From: Clostridia bacterium
Lineage (GTDB): Bacteria; Bacillota; Clostridia; Christensenellales; Borkfalkiaceae
NCBI GenBank assembly: GCA_900767885.1
Contig: CAAGAU010000021.1
Location: 1-53,116 of the forward strand
Length of the DNA stretch: 53,116 nucleotides
Reading direction: 5' to 3'
This document shows, one piece after another, positions 8,197 to 16,321 of the stretch. The notes below the pieces were generated by a model. It had not been told where the DNA came from. It worked only from the letters and a program-made list of their open reading frames with translations, and did not search any database. The position numbers were made by a program, and so were the translations under genes. The number at the start of each line of letters is the position of its first letter. The first letter of the stretch is position 1.

Positions 8197-8739
8197 TTAT
8201 TTACCCGCGGTCTTTCCTTCCTTACGTTCGATTACTTCGCCCTTGTAAGCGATACCGTAACCGTGGTAAGGTTCGGGAATTCTCAACGCTCTGATGTTTG
8301 CGGCTTCCTGACCTACGGCAACTTTATCTATACCCTTAACGCTGATTTCCGTGGGGGAAACCGCAGTTAAAGTTATGCCGTCTTTCGCCTTGACCGTAAC
8401 GGGGTGCGAAAAACCTATCGAAAGCACGAGGTCTTTGCCCTGTTGAGCAACCTTCCAACCTACGCCGTTTACCGTAAGACCCTTTTCGTAACCTTTGGTT
8501 ACGCCTACGACCATGTTATGAAGGAGCGCTCTGTATAAGCCGTGTTTTGCTCTTATAGCGTCCTCGTCGTTGGCTCTTACAACGTGCGCGACTTCGCCTT
8601 CGACGTTGAAGGAAATGTTTTCTTTGTCGTAATCCTGCGTAAGCGTGCCGAGAGGTCCTTTAACGGTTAAAATGCCGTTCGCCGTCGAAACGGTAACGCC
8701 TGCCGGTAATGCAACCGGTTCTCTACCTATTCTTGACAT
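8197..8739 (-). CDS. rplF: 50S ribosomal protein L6
   Basis: Located at the base of the L7/L12 stalk near the sarcin-ricin loop. It has duplicated L6 domains (about residues 10-82 and 90-165), and the second carries the signature PEPYHGYGIAYKGEVI. 180 aa, standard length. Confidence 0.97.
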   Translation of the reverse strand: MSRIGREPVALPAGVTVSTANGILTVKGPLGTLTQDYDKENISFNVEGEVAHVVRANDEDAIRAKHGLYRALLHNMVVGVTKGYEKGLTVNGVGWKVAQQGKDLVLSIGFSHPVTVKAKDGITLTAVSPTEISVKGIDKVAVGQEAANIRALRIPEPYHGYGIAYKGEVIERKEGKTAGK

Positions 8740-8750
8740 ATAAGACCTCC

Positions 8751-9143
8751 TTACCAGACGTAAGCAAGGACTTCGCCGCCGTGGTTAGTCTTTCTTGCTT
8801 CCTTGTCCGTCATTATTCCCTTGGGGGTGGATATTATCGCGATGCCGAGTCCGCCCAAAACCTTGGGGAGGTCCTCACAGCCCGCGTAAATGCGAAGACC
8901 GGGACGAGAAACTCTCTTCAAACCGTTGATAACCTTTTCGCCCTTGGGTCCGTACTTCAACGAAACTACCAACTTGCCCTGAACGCCGTCGTCAACGACT
9001 TCGTATCCGGCAATGTAACCTTCGTCGAGAAGTATCTTCGCAATGGATTTTTTCATGTTAGAAGCGGGGATTTCCACTTCTTCGTGTTTAACAGTAAGCG
9101 CGTTTCTGATGCGCGTAAGCATATCTGCAATAGGATCTGTCAT
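8751..9143 (-). CDS. rpsH: 30S ribosomal protein S8
   Basis: Binds the central domain of 16S rRNA and in E. coli also represses the spc operon. DPIADMLTRIRNALTVKHE near the N-terminus and the C-terminal STPKGIMTDKEARK-x-NHGGEV are diagnostic. AGGAGG just upstream selects the ATG at 9143 (130 aa) over an in-frame codon seven residues earlier. Confidence 0.97.
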   Translation of the reverse strand: MTDPIADMLTRIRNALTVKHEEVEIPASNMKKSIAKILLDEGYIAGYEVVDDGVQGKLVVSLKYGPKGEKVINGLKRVSRPGLRIYAGCEDLPKVLGGLGIAIISTPKGIMTDKEARKTNHGGEVLAYVW

Positions 9144-9157
9144 CTTAATACCTCCTC

Positions 9158-9343
9158 TCACCAACTCGACTTTTTAACGCCGGGGATTTGTCCCTTGTAC
9201 GCTAACTCTCTGAAACATATACGGCATACTCCGTACTTTCTGAGAACGGCGTGAGGTCTACCGCAGATAGAACATCTCGTATATCCTCTGGTAGGATACT
9301 TGGGAGTCTTTTTCTGTTTATTTATCATAGCGAGTTTTGCCAT
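9158..9343 (-). CDS. rpsN: 30S ribosomal protein S14, zinc type
   Basis: 61-aa short S14 with the zinc motif CSICGRPHAVLRKYGVCRIC (residues 21-40, Cys ligands at both ends). This is the form common in Gram-positive bacteria and zinc-replete growth. It is the only S14 in this window. A zinc-independent paralogue elsewhere in the genome cannot be excluded. Confidence 0.97.
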   Translation of the reverse strand: MAKLAMINKQKKTPKYPTRGYTRCSICGRPHAVLRKYGVCRICFRELAYKGQIPGVKKSSW

Positions 9344-9357
9344 AATTCGTGTTCTCC

Positions 9358-9951
9358 TTAATTTTTGAAAGGCATACCCATTGCCTTTAACAATTCGCGC
9401 GCCTCTTCGTCGGTTTTAGCGGTGGTAACGATACAAATATCGTAACCTCTTATCTGCTCGACTTGATCGTACTGGATTTCGGGGAATATAAGTTGCTCTT
9501 TAACGCCCATGGCGTAGTTGCCTCTGCCGTCGAACGACTTGGAGGGAACGCCTCTGAAGTCCCTTACTCTGGGAAGGGCGACAGATACGAGTTTATCAAA
9601 GAAATCGTACATTCTGTCTTTTCTTAAAGTAACTTTTATACCTACGTTCATGCCTTCTCTTACTTTGAAGTTCGCAACGGACTTTTTAGCCTTGGTCAAA
9701 ACGGGCTTTTGTCCCGCGATAAGCGCAAGTTCCTGTTGAGCCGTCTGAACGCTCTTGGCGTTGTCTTTGCTGTCGCCAAGACCCGCGTTTAAGGTAATTT
9801 TCACGAGTTTGGGGCATTCGTTGATGTTCTTATAAGCAAAATGCTTCATAAGATAGGGAACGACTTCCTCTTGGTACGTCTTTCTCTTTCTGCTGACATA
9901 CTTGGAATCGGTTGCAGGTTCGTTAGCAACCTGAGTCTTTTTGCTTGCCAT
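9358..9951 (-). CDS. rplE: 50S ribosomal protein L5
   Basis: 5S rRNA-binding protein and bridge to S13. The conserved body starts at about residue 25 (TYQEEVVPYLMKHFAYKNIN) and includes NAGLGD and FPEIQYDQVEQIRGYDICIVTTA. The N-terminus has a hydrophilic extension of about 18-20 residues (MASKKTQVANEPATDSK) relative to the common 180-aa form, giving 197 aa. Confidence 0.96.
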   Translation of the reverse strand: MASKKTQVANEPATDSKYVSRKRKTYQEEVVPYLMKHFAYKNINECPKLVKITLNAGLGDSKDNAKSVQTAQQELALIAGQKPVLTKAKKSVANFKVREGMNVGIKVTLRKDRMYDFFDKLVSVALPRVRDFRGVPSKSFDGRGNYAMGVKEQLIFPEIQYDQVEQIRGYDICIVTTAKTDEEARELLKAMGMPFKN

Positions 9952-9965
9952 TTGAGTGGTTCTCC

Positions 9966-10565
9966 TTATTCGGCCTTTTCGGTCTTTTTGGTGGTTTTCT
10001 TAGCGGTGGTCTTGGTTTCGCCTTCCGCTTTTTTAGTCGAAGTCTTTTTGGCGGTCTTTACTTCTTCCGCAGTTCCTTCCGCTTTTTTAGTCGAAGTCTT
10101 CTTGGTGGCCTTTACTTCTTCCGCAGTTCCTTCCGCTTTTTTTGCGGTGGTCTTTTTAGCGGTAGTTTTCTTGGTCGCCTTTACTTCTTCGGTAGCGGTT
10201 TCGGCAGTCTTTTTGGTAGACTTTTTCGCCGGCGCTTTCTTGGGCGCGGCTGCCGCTACGTCGAGGCTCGCTCCGCACTTTTTGCAGATTCTGATCTTTT
10301 TGTCGCCTTCGATTTTATACGAAACTCTCGTCGCTTTGTTGCAGGCGGGGCAAACGATCATAGCGTTGGAAGCGTCTATCGCGCCTACCTGCTTTACGAT
10401 CGCGCTCGTTTCGTTGGCGTTTCTCGCCTTTCTGCTCTTCATCTGGACGTTTACGCCGTCCACTTTTATCTTGTTGTCGGCGGGAGCGGCGGAAATAACT
10501 TTACCCGTCTTGCCCGCGTCTTTACCCGTAAGTATAAGTACGGTATCGTTCTTTTTAATCTTCAT
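9966..10565 (-). CDS. rplX: 50S ribosomal protein L24 with long H1-like C-terminal tail
   Basis: Residues 1-100 are a regular L24: the KOW motif KKNDTVLILTGKDAGKTGKV at the start, then VNVQMKSRKARNANE and a CPAC...CKKCG zinc-ribbon-like pair (about 72-93). L24 is an assembly initiator of the large subunit. After residue 100 the frame continues for about 99 residues of almost only Lys, Thr, Ala, Glu, Val and Ser, with an 18-residue repeat (KKAEGTAEEVKATKKTST-like). The usual family length is about 100-110 aa. The frame is intact to a normal stop, and rplE follows 14 bp later. Confidence 0.95.
   Translation of the reverse strand: MKIKKNDTVLILTGKDAGKTGKVISAAPADNKIKVDGVNVQMKSRKARNANETSAIVKQVGAIDASNAMIVCPACNKATRVSYKIEGDKKIRICKKCGASLDVAAAAPKKAPAKKSTKKTAETATEEVKATKKTTAKKTTAKKAEGTAEEVKATKKTSTKKAEGTAEEVKTAKKTSTKKAEGETKTTAKKTTKKTEKAE
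10021..10182. repeat. 54-bp tandem repeats encoding the L24 tail
   Basis: CCTTCCGCTTTTTTAG recurs at 10021 and 10075, and the related CCTTCCGCTTTTTTTG at 10129, a period of exactly 54 bp (18 codons). The first two units are near-identical; the third diverges. The period being a multiple of three preserves the rplX frame and suggests expansion by slippage or unequal recombination. Confidence 0.85.
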
Positions 10566-10576
10566 GTTGACTCTCC

Positions 10577-10945
10577 TTACAGCACTTCCGGCGCAAGAGA
10601 GATTATTCTCATATAATCTTTCTCGCGAAGTTCTCTCGCAACTGGTCCGAAGATACGCGTACCTCTCGGCTGTTTCTGGTTATCGATGATAACCGCCGCG
10701 TTGTCGTCGAATCTGATATGAGTTCCGTCGGCACGACGAATACCCTTTGAACTTCTTACGATTACCGCCTTGACTACGTCGCCTTTTTTAACCGCGCCGC
10801 CGGGGGTAGCCGTCTTTACGCTGGCAACTATAACGTCGCCGATGTTACCAGTCCTTCTGAACGAACCGCCGAGCACTCTTATGCACATTATTTCTTTTGC
10901 GCCCGAGTTGTCCGCAGCGATAAGTCTTGTCTGTGGTTGTATCAT
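10577..10945 (-). CDS. rplN: 50S ribosomal protein L14
   Basis: Interface protein taking part in intersubunit bridges and binding silencing factor RsfS. 122 aa, beginning MIQPQTRLIAADNSGAKEIM and ending REKDYMRIISLAPEVL, both typical. Confidence 0.98.
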   Translation of the reverse strand: MIQPQTRLIAADNSGAKEIMCIRVLGGSFRRTGNIGDVIVASVKTATPGGAVKKGDVVKAVIVRSSKGIRRADGTHIRFDDNAAVIIDNQKQPRGTRIFGPVARELREKDYMRIISLAPEVL

Positions 10946-10964
10946 ATTAAACGCTCCTCCCGAA

Positions 10965-11219
10965 TTATTTAGCCTTTTCTATTATTTCGGCGACTCTCCA
11001 GTTTTTATCCTTGGAAAGTTTTCTGGTCTCGACTATTCTTACCTTGTCGCCTACGCCGCACGTGTTTTCTTCATCGTGCGCCTTGTACTTTTTGGAAGTG
11101 GTTATCGTCTTTTTGTACAGAGGATGAATGGCTCTCTGTTCAACGGTAACAACTACCGTCTTATCCATTTTATCGGAAGTAACTATTCCGACTCTTTCTT
11201 TTCTTAAATTTCTTTCCAT
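10965..11219 (-). CDS. rpsQ: 30S ribosomal protein S17
   Basis: OB-fold protein binding the 5' domain of 16S rRNA. RKERVGIVTSDKMDKTVVVT and the block VGDKVRIVETRKLSKDKNWRV identify it. GGAGG 7 nt before the ATG at 11219 supports an 84-aa product; the frame is open six codons further upstream. Confidence 0.96.
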   Translation of the reverse strand: MERNLRKERVGIVTSDKMDKTVVVTVEQRAIHPLYKKTITTSKKYKAHDEENTCGVGDKVRIVETRKLSKDKNWRVAEIIEKAK

Positions 11220-11233
11220 CTTCAGTCCTCCGC

Positions 11234-11434
11234 TCATACGCTCGCTTTGATTTCTCTTGCGCGTATTTCCGTCTTGATCCTCGCGATATCCCTTTTGGTC
11301 GTTCTTATAACGGTGGGGTTTTCGAGTTGTCCGGTAGCTTGACGGAAATGAAGGTTAAAGAGTTCGTCTTTTAAATCGGCTAATTTGGTAGCCAACTCGT
11401 CGTTGGTCATGCCGTGAATTTCCTGTGCTTTCAT
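11234..11434 (-). CDS. rpmC: 50S ribosomal protein L29
   Basis: Two-helix protein at the tunnel exit and docking site for SRP/trigger factor together with L23. The 66-aa form has MKAQEIHGMTNDELATKL and the signature NLHFRQATGQLENPTVIR. A TTG two codons upstream is in frame but is a poorer start than the ATG at 11434, which lies 2 bp after the rplP stop and is probably translationally coupled. Confidence 0.95.
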   Translation of the reverse strand: MKAQEIHGMTNDELATKLADLKDELFNLHFRQATGQLENPTVIRTTKRDIARIKTEIRAREIKASV

Positions 11435-11436
11435 TT

Positions 11437-11868
11437 TCAACCTTCAACTCCTTCCGTAGTTTTTTCTTTGACGACGAATTTCGTCTTGATAGGAAGTTTA
11501 TATCCCGCAAGGCGCATAGCCTCTCTTGCGTCGGCCTCGCTTACGCCGGCCATTTCGAAGAGAACTCTGCCCGGTTTAACTACCGCAACCCAGTACTCTA
11601 CGTTACCTTTACCGGAACCCATACGAGCCTCGGCAGGGTGCTTGGTTACCGACTTTTGGGGGAATATATTTATCCAAACCTGTCCGCCACGCTTTACGAA
11701 TCTCGTCATAGCGATACGTGCGGCTTCTATCTGGTTGGAAGTGATCCATGCGGAACCGTCGGCTACAAGTCCGAAATCGCCGTAAGCGATTTTGTTGCCC
11801 TTGGTAACCTTACCGGTCATTCTGCCGCGATGCATCTTTCTTCTTTTAACTCTTTTAGGCATCAACAT
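11437..11868 (-). CDS. rplP: 50S ribosomal protein L16
   Basis: Positions the A- and P-site tRNA elbows on the 50S subunit. 143 aa beginning MLMPKRVKRRKMHRGRMTGK, with the signature RMGSGKGNVEYWVAVVKPG. Start codon 2 bp downstream of the rpsC stop. Confidence 0.97.
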   Translation of the reverse strand: MLMPKRVKRRKMHRGRMTGKVTKGNKIAYGDFGLVADGSAWITSNQIEAARIAMTRFVKRGGQVWINIFPQKSVTKHPAEARMGSGKGNVEYWVAVVKPGRVLFEMAGVSEADAREAMRLAGYKLPIKTKFVVKEKTTEGVEG

Positions 11869-11870
11869 AA

Positions 11871-12533
11871 TTAAGCCTCGCCTCCTTCGGTTTTCTTAAC
11901 CTCTCCGAGAACTTCGCCTTTGTATATCCAGACTTTGATACCGATCGCGCCGAACGTGGTGTGCGCCGTTGCGAGTCCGTATTCGATGTCCGCGCGAAGC
12001 GTCTGAAGGGGAATGGAGCCTTCGTGATACTGTTCGCATCTCGCTATTTCCGCGCCGTCAAGACGGCCGCTTACCATAACTTTGATACCCTTGACTCCCG
12101 ACTTCATCGATCTCGAGATAGCCTGTTTCATGCTTCTTCTGAACGACGCGCGCTTTTCGAGTTGAGCCGCTATCGACTCGGCAACGAGTTGTGCGTCGGC
12201 GTCGGGCTTTTTAACCTCGAAAATGTTTACGGCTACTTGCTTTCCTTTGGTTATTTTGGCAAGTTTTTTCTTCATTACCTCTATTTCCGCGCCGGCCTTG
12301 CCGATAAGCACGCCGGGACGAGCGGTGTAGATGGTAACCGCTATTCTGTCGGCGGCTCTTTCGATCGAAATCTTGGAGATTGCCGCTCCGAAATAGGTGT
12401 CTTTTATATACTTTCTGATTTCGTAGTCCTCTTTAAGGAAGGCGCCGAAATCTTTCTTGTCGGCATACCAACGGGTATCCCAACCTTTGATAACTCCAAC
12501 TCTCAATCCGTGCGGATTAACTTTCTGTCCCAT
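11871..12533 (-). CDS. rpsC: 30S ribosomal protein S3
   Basis: Head protein lining the mRNA entry channel. It has an N-terminal segment (MGQKVNPHGLRVGVIKGWDT), a KH type-2 domain with the RPGVLIGKAGAEIE motif near residues 64-77, and a C-terminal S3 domain (GVKGIKVMVSGRLDGAEIAR). 220 aa, normal. Confidence 0.98.
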   Translation of the reverse strand: MGQKVNPHGLRVGVIKGWDTRWYADKKDFGAFLKEDYEIRKYIKDTYFGAAISKISIERAADRIAVTIYTARPGVLIGKAGAEIEVMKKKLAKITKGKQVAVNIFEVKKPDADAQLVAESIAAQLEKRASFRRSMKQAISRSMKSGVKGIKVMVSGRLDGAEIARCEQYHEGSIPLQTLRADIEYGLATAHTTFGAIGIKVWIYKGEVLGEVKKTEGGEA

Positions 12534-12543
12534 AGCGTTCTCC

Positions 12544-12930
12544 TTAACCTCTCGCGTCGAGCACGACCGTAATGTGGCTCGTTCTCTTTAAAATTCTGAA
12601 ACCTCTGCCGTGCGCCATAGGCTGCATTCTTTTAAGCGTAGGTCCCTGATCAGCGTAGCAAGCGGCTACGTAAAGATCCGCTGCGTTCATCTGCAAGTTA
12701 TGCTCCGCGTTTGCCGCGGCGGACAAAACTACCTTTTTGATGGGTTCGCAACCCGCCTTGGACACGTTGTCGAGTATGGCGACCGCTTCGGTTACGCTCT
12801 TTCCTCTTATAAGGTCGAGTACAACTCTTACCTTATAGGGAGAAATTCTGACGTATTTAGCAACCGCTTTAGGTCTTTTATCCTTATTTTCCTCTATTCT
12901 TTGAGTTTTTAACTTAGTATTTTTAGCCAT
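12544..12930 (-). CDS. rplV: 50S ribosomal protein L22
   Basis: Its extended beta-hairpin lines the exit tunnel and is a classical macrolide-resistance locus. The 128-aa protein has an N-terminal basic stretch followed by AKYVRISPYKVRVVLDLIRG and the hairpin/signature GPTLKRMQPMAHGRGFRILK. No deletion in the hairpin is apparent. Confidence 0.97.
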   Translation of the reverse strand: MAKNTKLKTQRIEENKDKRPKAVAKYVRISPYKVRVVLDLIRGKSVTEAVAILDNVSKAGCEPIKKVVLSAAANAEHNLQMNAADLYVAACYADQGPTLKRMQPMAHGRGFRILKRTSHITVVLDARG

Positions 12931-12945
12931 TATCGTCCGCCTCCA

Positions 12946-13221
12946 TTATTTACCCGTCGTCTTTGCGCCGGCATGTCCCTTGAACGTTCTCGTGGGCGCG
13001 AATTCGCCGAGTTTGCAACCTACCATATCTTCGGTTACGTATACGGGTACGTGCTTTCTGCCGTCGTGAACGGCGATTGTGTGTCCGACCATTTGAGGGA
13101 ATATCGTCGAACTTCTCGACCACGTTTTGAGTACGGTTTTTTTATTTTCCGCGTTAAGAGCCTCGACTCTCGCAAGCAATTTGGGCTGTACGAAAGGTCC
13201 TTTTTTAATGCTTCTGCTCAT
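12946..13221 (-). CDS. rpsS: 30S ribosomal protein S19
   Basis: Head protein that pairs with S13 near the A site. 91 aa: MSRSIKKGPFVQPKLLARVE at the start and the signature TIAVHDGRKHVPVYVTEDMVG with the downstream GEFAPTRTFKGH. Confidence 0.98.
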   Translation of the reverse strand: MSRSIKKGPFVQPKLLARVEALNAENKKTVLKTWSRSSTIFPQMVGHTIAVHDGRKHVPVYVTEDMVGCKLGEFAPTRTFKGHAGAKTTGK

Positions 13222-13234
13222 ATTCTTACTCTCC

Positions 13235-14062
13235 TCAATTTATCCTTTTGATAATAAACTTATCGGTCTTATTCTTCTTCTTTCTCGTCTTGTATCCGAG
13301 AGCGGGTTTACCCCACGGAGTCATAGGACCTGCGTGTCCGACGGGCGCTTTGCCCTCGCCGCCGCCGTGCGGGTGATCGCACGGGTTCATTACGGCACCT
13401 CTTACGGAAGGTCTGATACCCAGATGTCTGGACTTACCTGCCTTACCTATTCTCACGATTTCGTGATCGAGGTTGCCTATCTGACCGATAGTTGCCTTAC
13501 ACTTAACCGAAACGTATCTCATTTCGCCGCTGGGAAGTTTAAGCGTTGCAAGTCCGCCTTCTTTCGCCATAAGTTGCGCAGCCATACCGGCGGATCTCGC
13601 CATCTGACCGCCCTTACCGGGTTGAAGTTCCACGTTGTGTACCATAGTACCTACGGGAATATTCTCCAGGGGAAGGCTGTTGCCTACCTTGATATCCGCT
13701 TCCGCGCCCGAAACGATTACGTCGCCTACGTTAAGTCCTACGGGAGCGAGAATATATCTCTTTTCGCCGTCCGCATAACAAACGAGCGCGATGTTCGCCG
13801 TTCTGTTGGGATCGTATTCGATGGTCTTTACGGTTGCCTTGATACCGTCTTTATTTCTCTTGAAATCTATTATACGGTACTTTCTCTTGTTGCCGCCGCC
13901 GTGATGACGAACGGTTATTTTACCTTGCGCGTTTCTGCCCGCGGTATGTCTTTGATCTTCGAGCAAAGATCTTTCGGGTTTGGTGCAAGTAATTTCTTCA
14001 TAGGTGCTTACCGTCATGAAACGGCGCGCCGGAGAAGTCGGTTTATATCTCTTAATACCCAT
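13235..14062 (-). CDS. rplB: 50S ribosomal protein L2
   Basis: Needed for subunit association and peptidyl-transferase centre assembly. The 275-aa protein shows GRNAQGKITVRHHGGGNKRK in the N-terminal half and the invariant MNPCDHPHGGGEGKAPVG loop (about residues 225-242) with the His residue close to the catalytic centre. Confidence 0.98.
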   Translation of the reverse strand: MGIKRYKPTSPARRFMTVSTYEEITCTKPERSLLEDQRHTAGRNAQGKITVRHHGGGNKRKYRIIDFKRNKDGIKATVKTIEYDPNRTANIALVCYADGEKRYILAPVGLNVGDVIVSGAEADIKVGNSLPLENIPVGTMVHNVELQPGKGGQMARSAGMAAQLMAKEGGLATLKLPSGEMRYVSVKCKATIGQIGNLDHEIVRIGKAGKSRHLGIRPSVRGAVMNPCDHPHGGGEGKAPVGHAGPMTPWGKPALGYKTRKKKNKTDKFIIKRIN

Positions 14063-14080
14063 ATTTCTTTTCCTCCGCCA

Positions 14081-14368
14081 TTATTGCAAAGAATCGAAGA
14101 ACTGAATGCTCTTGCTGTCTTTCTTGAGAGTAACTATCGCTTTCTTCCAGTCGGAAGTGTAACCTTGCGATCTGCCCATTCTCTTGAGTTTGCCGTGATA
14201 ATTCGCCGTGTTTACTTTTGCAACCTGAACGTCGAATCTCTTTTCGATTTCGTTTGCGATCTCGATTTTGTTTGCGTCCTTGGCGACGACGAAGGTGTAC
14301 TTCTTATCTTTTATCGTCGCGTAACTCTTCTCGGAAAGAAGAGGTTTTATAATGATATCTCTTTCCAT
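14081..14368 (-). CDS. rplW: 50S ribosomal protein L23
   Basis: Tunnel-exit protein that docks trigger factor and SRP. 95 aa: the N-terminal DIIIKPLLSEKSYATIKDKK and the RNA-binding block VQVAKVNTANYHGKLKRMGR are typical. Its ATG overlaps the rplD stop by one base (TAATG), implying coupled translation. Confidence 0.96.
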   Translation of the reverse strand: MERDIIIKPLLSEKSYATIKDKKYTFVVAKDANKIEIANEIEKRFDVQVAKVNTANYHGKLKRMGRSQGYTSDWKKAIVTLKKDSKSIQFFDSLQ

Positions 14369-14991
14369 TATTCTCCGTAAACCTCCTGCAGTTTATCTAC
14401 GGCGTCTTTCGCGATAACCACTACCGCATTTTTAACTACGTCGTAAGTGTTGAGTTCGTCAACGGGAAGGGTTTGCAAAGTCTGAAGGTTGCGAGCCGCT
14501 CTTATTACGAGTGCGTCGTTATCGTTCATAACCATAAGTACGGTCTTGTCGAACTTGAAAGCGTTCATAAACGCAACCATTTCTTTGGTCTTACCGTTTT
14601 CGACCGCGATGTTGTCCACTATTACGAATTCGCCGTCCGCAACTTTTTTGGAAAGCGCGGAGAAAAGCGCGGTACGTCTGGCGGTTATGTTCATCTTCTT
14701 GCCGAAATCTCTCGACTTGGGAGCGAACACTACGCCGCCCTTTATCCATTGCGGAGCCCTTATCGAGCCTTGTCTTGCGTTACCCGTACCTTTCTGACGC
14801 CAGGGTTTTCTTCCGCCGCCTCTTACTTCGGTTCTCGTCAAAGTACCCTTCGTACCCTGACGCATATTCGCAAGACGCGTAACTACTGCCTGGTGAATAA
14901 GCGGTTCGTTGTATTCTATTTCAAACAATGCACCGAGGTCCATCGCTCCGGTTTCTTGTCCTTTCATATTATATACTTTTACGTTTGGCAT
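14368..14991 (-). CDS. rplD: 50S ribosomal protein L4
   Basis: Tunnel-constriction protein. In some bacteria it also feeds back on its own S10 operon. The basic loop RTEVRGGGRKPWRQKGTGNA (about residues 58-77), which reaches the tunnel, is intact. A GTG at 15000 would place the Shine-Dalgarno GGAG against the start, so the ATG at 14991 is chosen, giving 207 aa. Confidence 0.96.
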   Translation of the reverse strand: MPNVKVYNMKGQETGAMDLGALFEIEYNEPLIHQAVVTRLANMRQGTKGTLTRTEVRGGGRKPWRQKGTGNARQGSIRAPQWIKGGVVFAPKSRDFGKKMNITARRTALFSALSKKVADGEFVIVDNIAVENGKTKEMVAFMNAFKFDKTVLMVMNDNDALVIRAARNLQTLQTLPVDELNTYDVVKNAVVVIAKDAVDKLQEVYGE

Positions 14992-15005
14992 AATCTTCAC
15001 GCTCC

Positions 15006-15635
15006 TTATTTAACGCTGTCGGTAACCGTTACGATTCCGCCCTTGGGTCCGGGGATAGCACCCTTTATAAGGAGTACGTTCCTTGCGGCGTCAACCTTGA
15101 CTACTTCAAGGTTCTGAATAGTTACTCTTTCGTTACCGTATTGTCCCGGCATGTGCTTGTTTTTGAAAACTCTCGACGGACTGCTGTTTGCGCCCATAGA
15201 ACCTACTTCTCTGTGTACGGGGCCTACGCCGTGAGTCATTTTAAGACGGTGTTGATTCCATCTCTTGATAACGCCCGAGAAGCCGTGTCCTTTGGTAAGT
15301 CCCACTACGTCTACCTTGTCGCCCTCTGCGAAAGTTTCGACGGTAAGCACTTGTCCCACCGAATATTTGGCGAGATCGTCCACTCTGAACTCTTTCAATA
15401 CTTTCTGCGGTTCGACGCCCGCTTTTTTGAACTGTCCGTTGTCGGGCTTGTTGAGGTTTTTCTCCTCCGCTTTGCCGAAACCGACTTTGACCGCCTCGTA
15501 ACCGTCTTTTTCCTTAGTCTTGATCTGGACTACCGGGCAGGGACCTGCCTCGACGACCGTTACGGGGATTACTTTTCCGTCGGCGGAAAAGATCTGCGTC
15601 ATTCCTAATTTTTTACCAATGATTGCTTTATTCAT
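15006..15635 (-). CDS. rplC: 50S ribosomal protein L3
   Basis: Assembly initiator near the peptidyl-transferase centre. It starts MNKAIIGKKLGMTQIFSADG. The loop GVGPVHREVGSMGANSSPSR precedes KNKHMPGQYGNERVTIQNL, where the methylated Gln/linezolid-relevant region lies. 209 aa, typical. Confidence 0.98.
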   Translation of the reverse strand: MNKAIIGKKLGMTQIFSADGKVIPVTVVEAGPCPVVQIKTKEKDGYEAVKVGFGKAEEKNLNKPDNGQFKKAGVEPQKVLKEFRVDDLAKYSVGQVLTVETFAEGDKVDVVGLTKGHGFSGVIKRWNQHRLKMTHGVGPVHREVGSMGANSSPSRVFKNKHMPGQYGNERVTIQNLEVVKVDAARNVLLIKGAIPGPKGGIVTVTDSVK

Positions 15636-15682
15636 AGATAAAGTTCACCTCCGAATTATTTCCGTGTTTTAGTTTTTTCCGA

Positions 15683-15982
15683 TTACAATTTGATTTTTAC
15701 GTCCACGCCCGCGGGAAGATGGATGCTGTCGAGTATTTTTGCGTTCGTCGAATATATATCGATAAGTCTTTTATGAGTCCTTATCTCGAACTGCTCTCTG
15801 CTATCCTTGTACTTGTGGGGGGAACGAAGAATCGTAACTACTTCCTTCTCGGTGGGAAGGGGAATAGGTCCGCTTATTTTGGCGCCCGCTTTCTTCATCG
15901 TTTCTACGATTCTTTCGGTTGCCTGATCTACGGTTTTGTTGTCGTATGCCGCCAACTTGATTCTTATTTTCTGACCTGCCAT
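15683..15982 (-). CDS. rpsJ: 30S ribosomal protein S10 (first gene of the supercluster)
   Basis: Head protein; also NusE, the transcription-antitermination partner of NusB. 99 aa with GQKIRIKLAAYDNKTVDQA at the N-terminus and FEIRTHKRLIDIYSTNAKIL near residues 66-85. Tetracycline-relevant loop residues around 55-60 (RSPHKYKDSREQ) look normal. GGAGG is 8 nt before the ATG. It opens the operon after a long leader. Confidence 0.97.
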   Translation of the reverse strand: MAGQKIRIKLAAYDNKTVDQATERIVETMKKAGAKISGPIPLPTEKEVVTILRSPHKYKDSREQFEIRTHKRLIDIYSTNAKILDSIHLPAGVDVKIKL

Positions 15983-16046
15983 TTTGCTACCTCCGATTTT
16001 ATACTAACGTAATGTCAACTCTGCCGTGTGTGTCGCGCGCTTTGCA

Positions 16047-16083
16047 ATAAAAAAATCACTCGCCGCTGTGTGTTTGCGAATGA
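16047..16083 (-). terminator. Attenuator-like intrinsic terminator in the S10 leader
   Basis: On the minus strand TCATTCGC pairs with GCGAGTGA (8 bp, one U-G) around a 12-nt loop and is followed at once by TTTTTTTATTGC. It lies about 150 nt after the predicted transcription start and 65 nt before rpsJ, inside the leader of the whole ribosomal operon. Regulation by conditional termination is an inference; the ligand is unknown. Confidence 0.6.
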
Positions 16084-16240
16084 CCTTATACTGCTTTTGC
16101 CCGCAGTTAGTCGCAGAGGTCGAGCCTCCGCCTTTGTCAATGAAAATTATCTACTCTACTTGTTCCGAGATTCCGGAGTCGTCGGACGAGCGTGAGTTTA
16201 AGTAACTTTTCATCTCAACCCTATTCAACACAGCCTAAAT

Positions 16241-16269
16241 ATAATAACATATCCGTAAAGTAAAGTCAA
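16241..16269 (-). promoter_or_regulatory. Sigma-A promoter of the S10 operon
   Basis: Minus strand TTGACT (16264-16269), 17-bp spacer, TATTAT (16241-16246). Transcription would start near 16234, leaving a ~250-nt leader to rpsJ. AT-rich sequence directly upstream could act as an UP element. The predicted left edge of the prophage begins about 20-35 bp upstream of the -35 box. Confidence 0.75.
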
Positions 16270-16321
16270 ACGATTTTAAGGGTGATTTTTATTTTTTTTA
16301 ATTTTCGTATAGTTTTATAAT

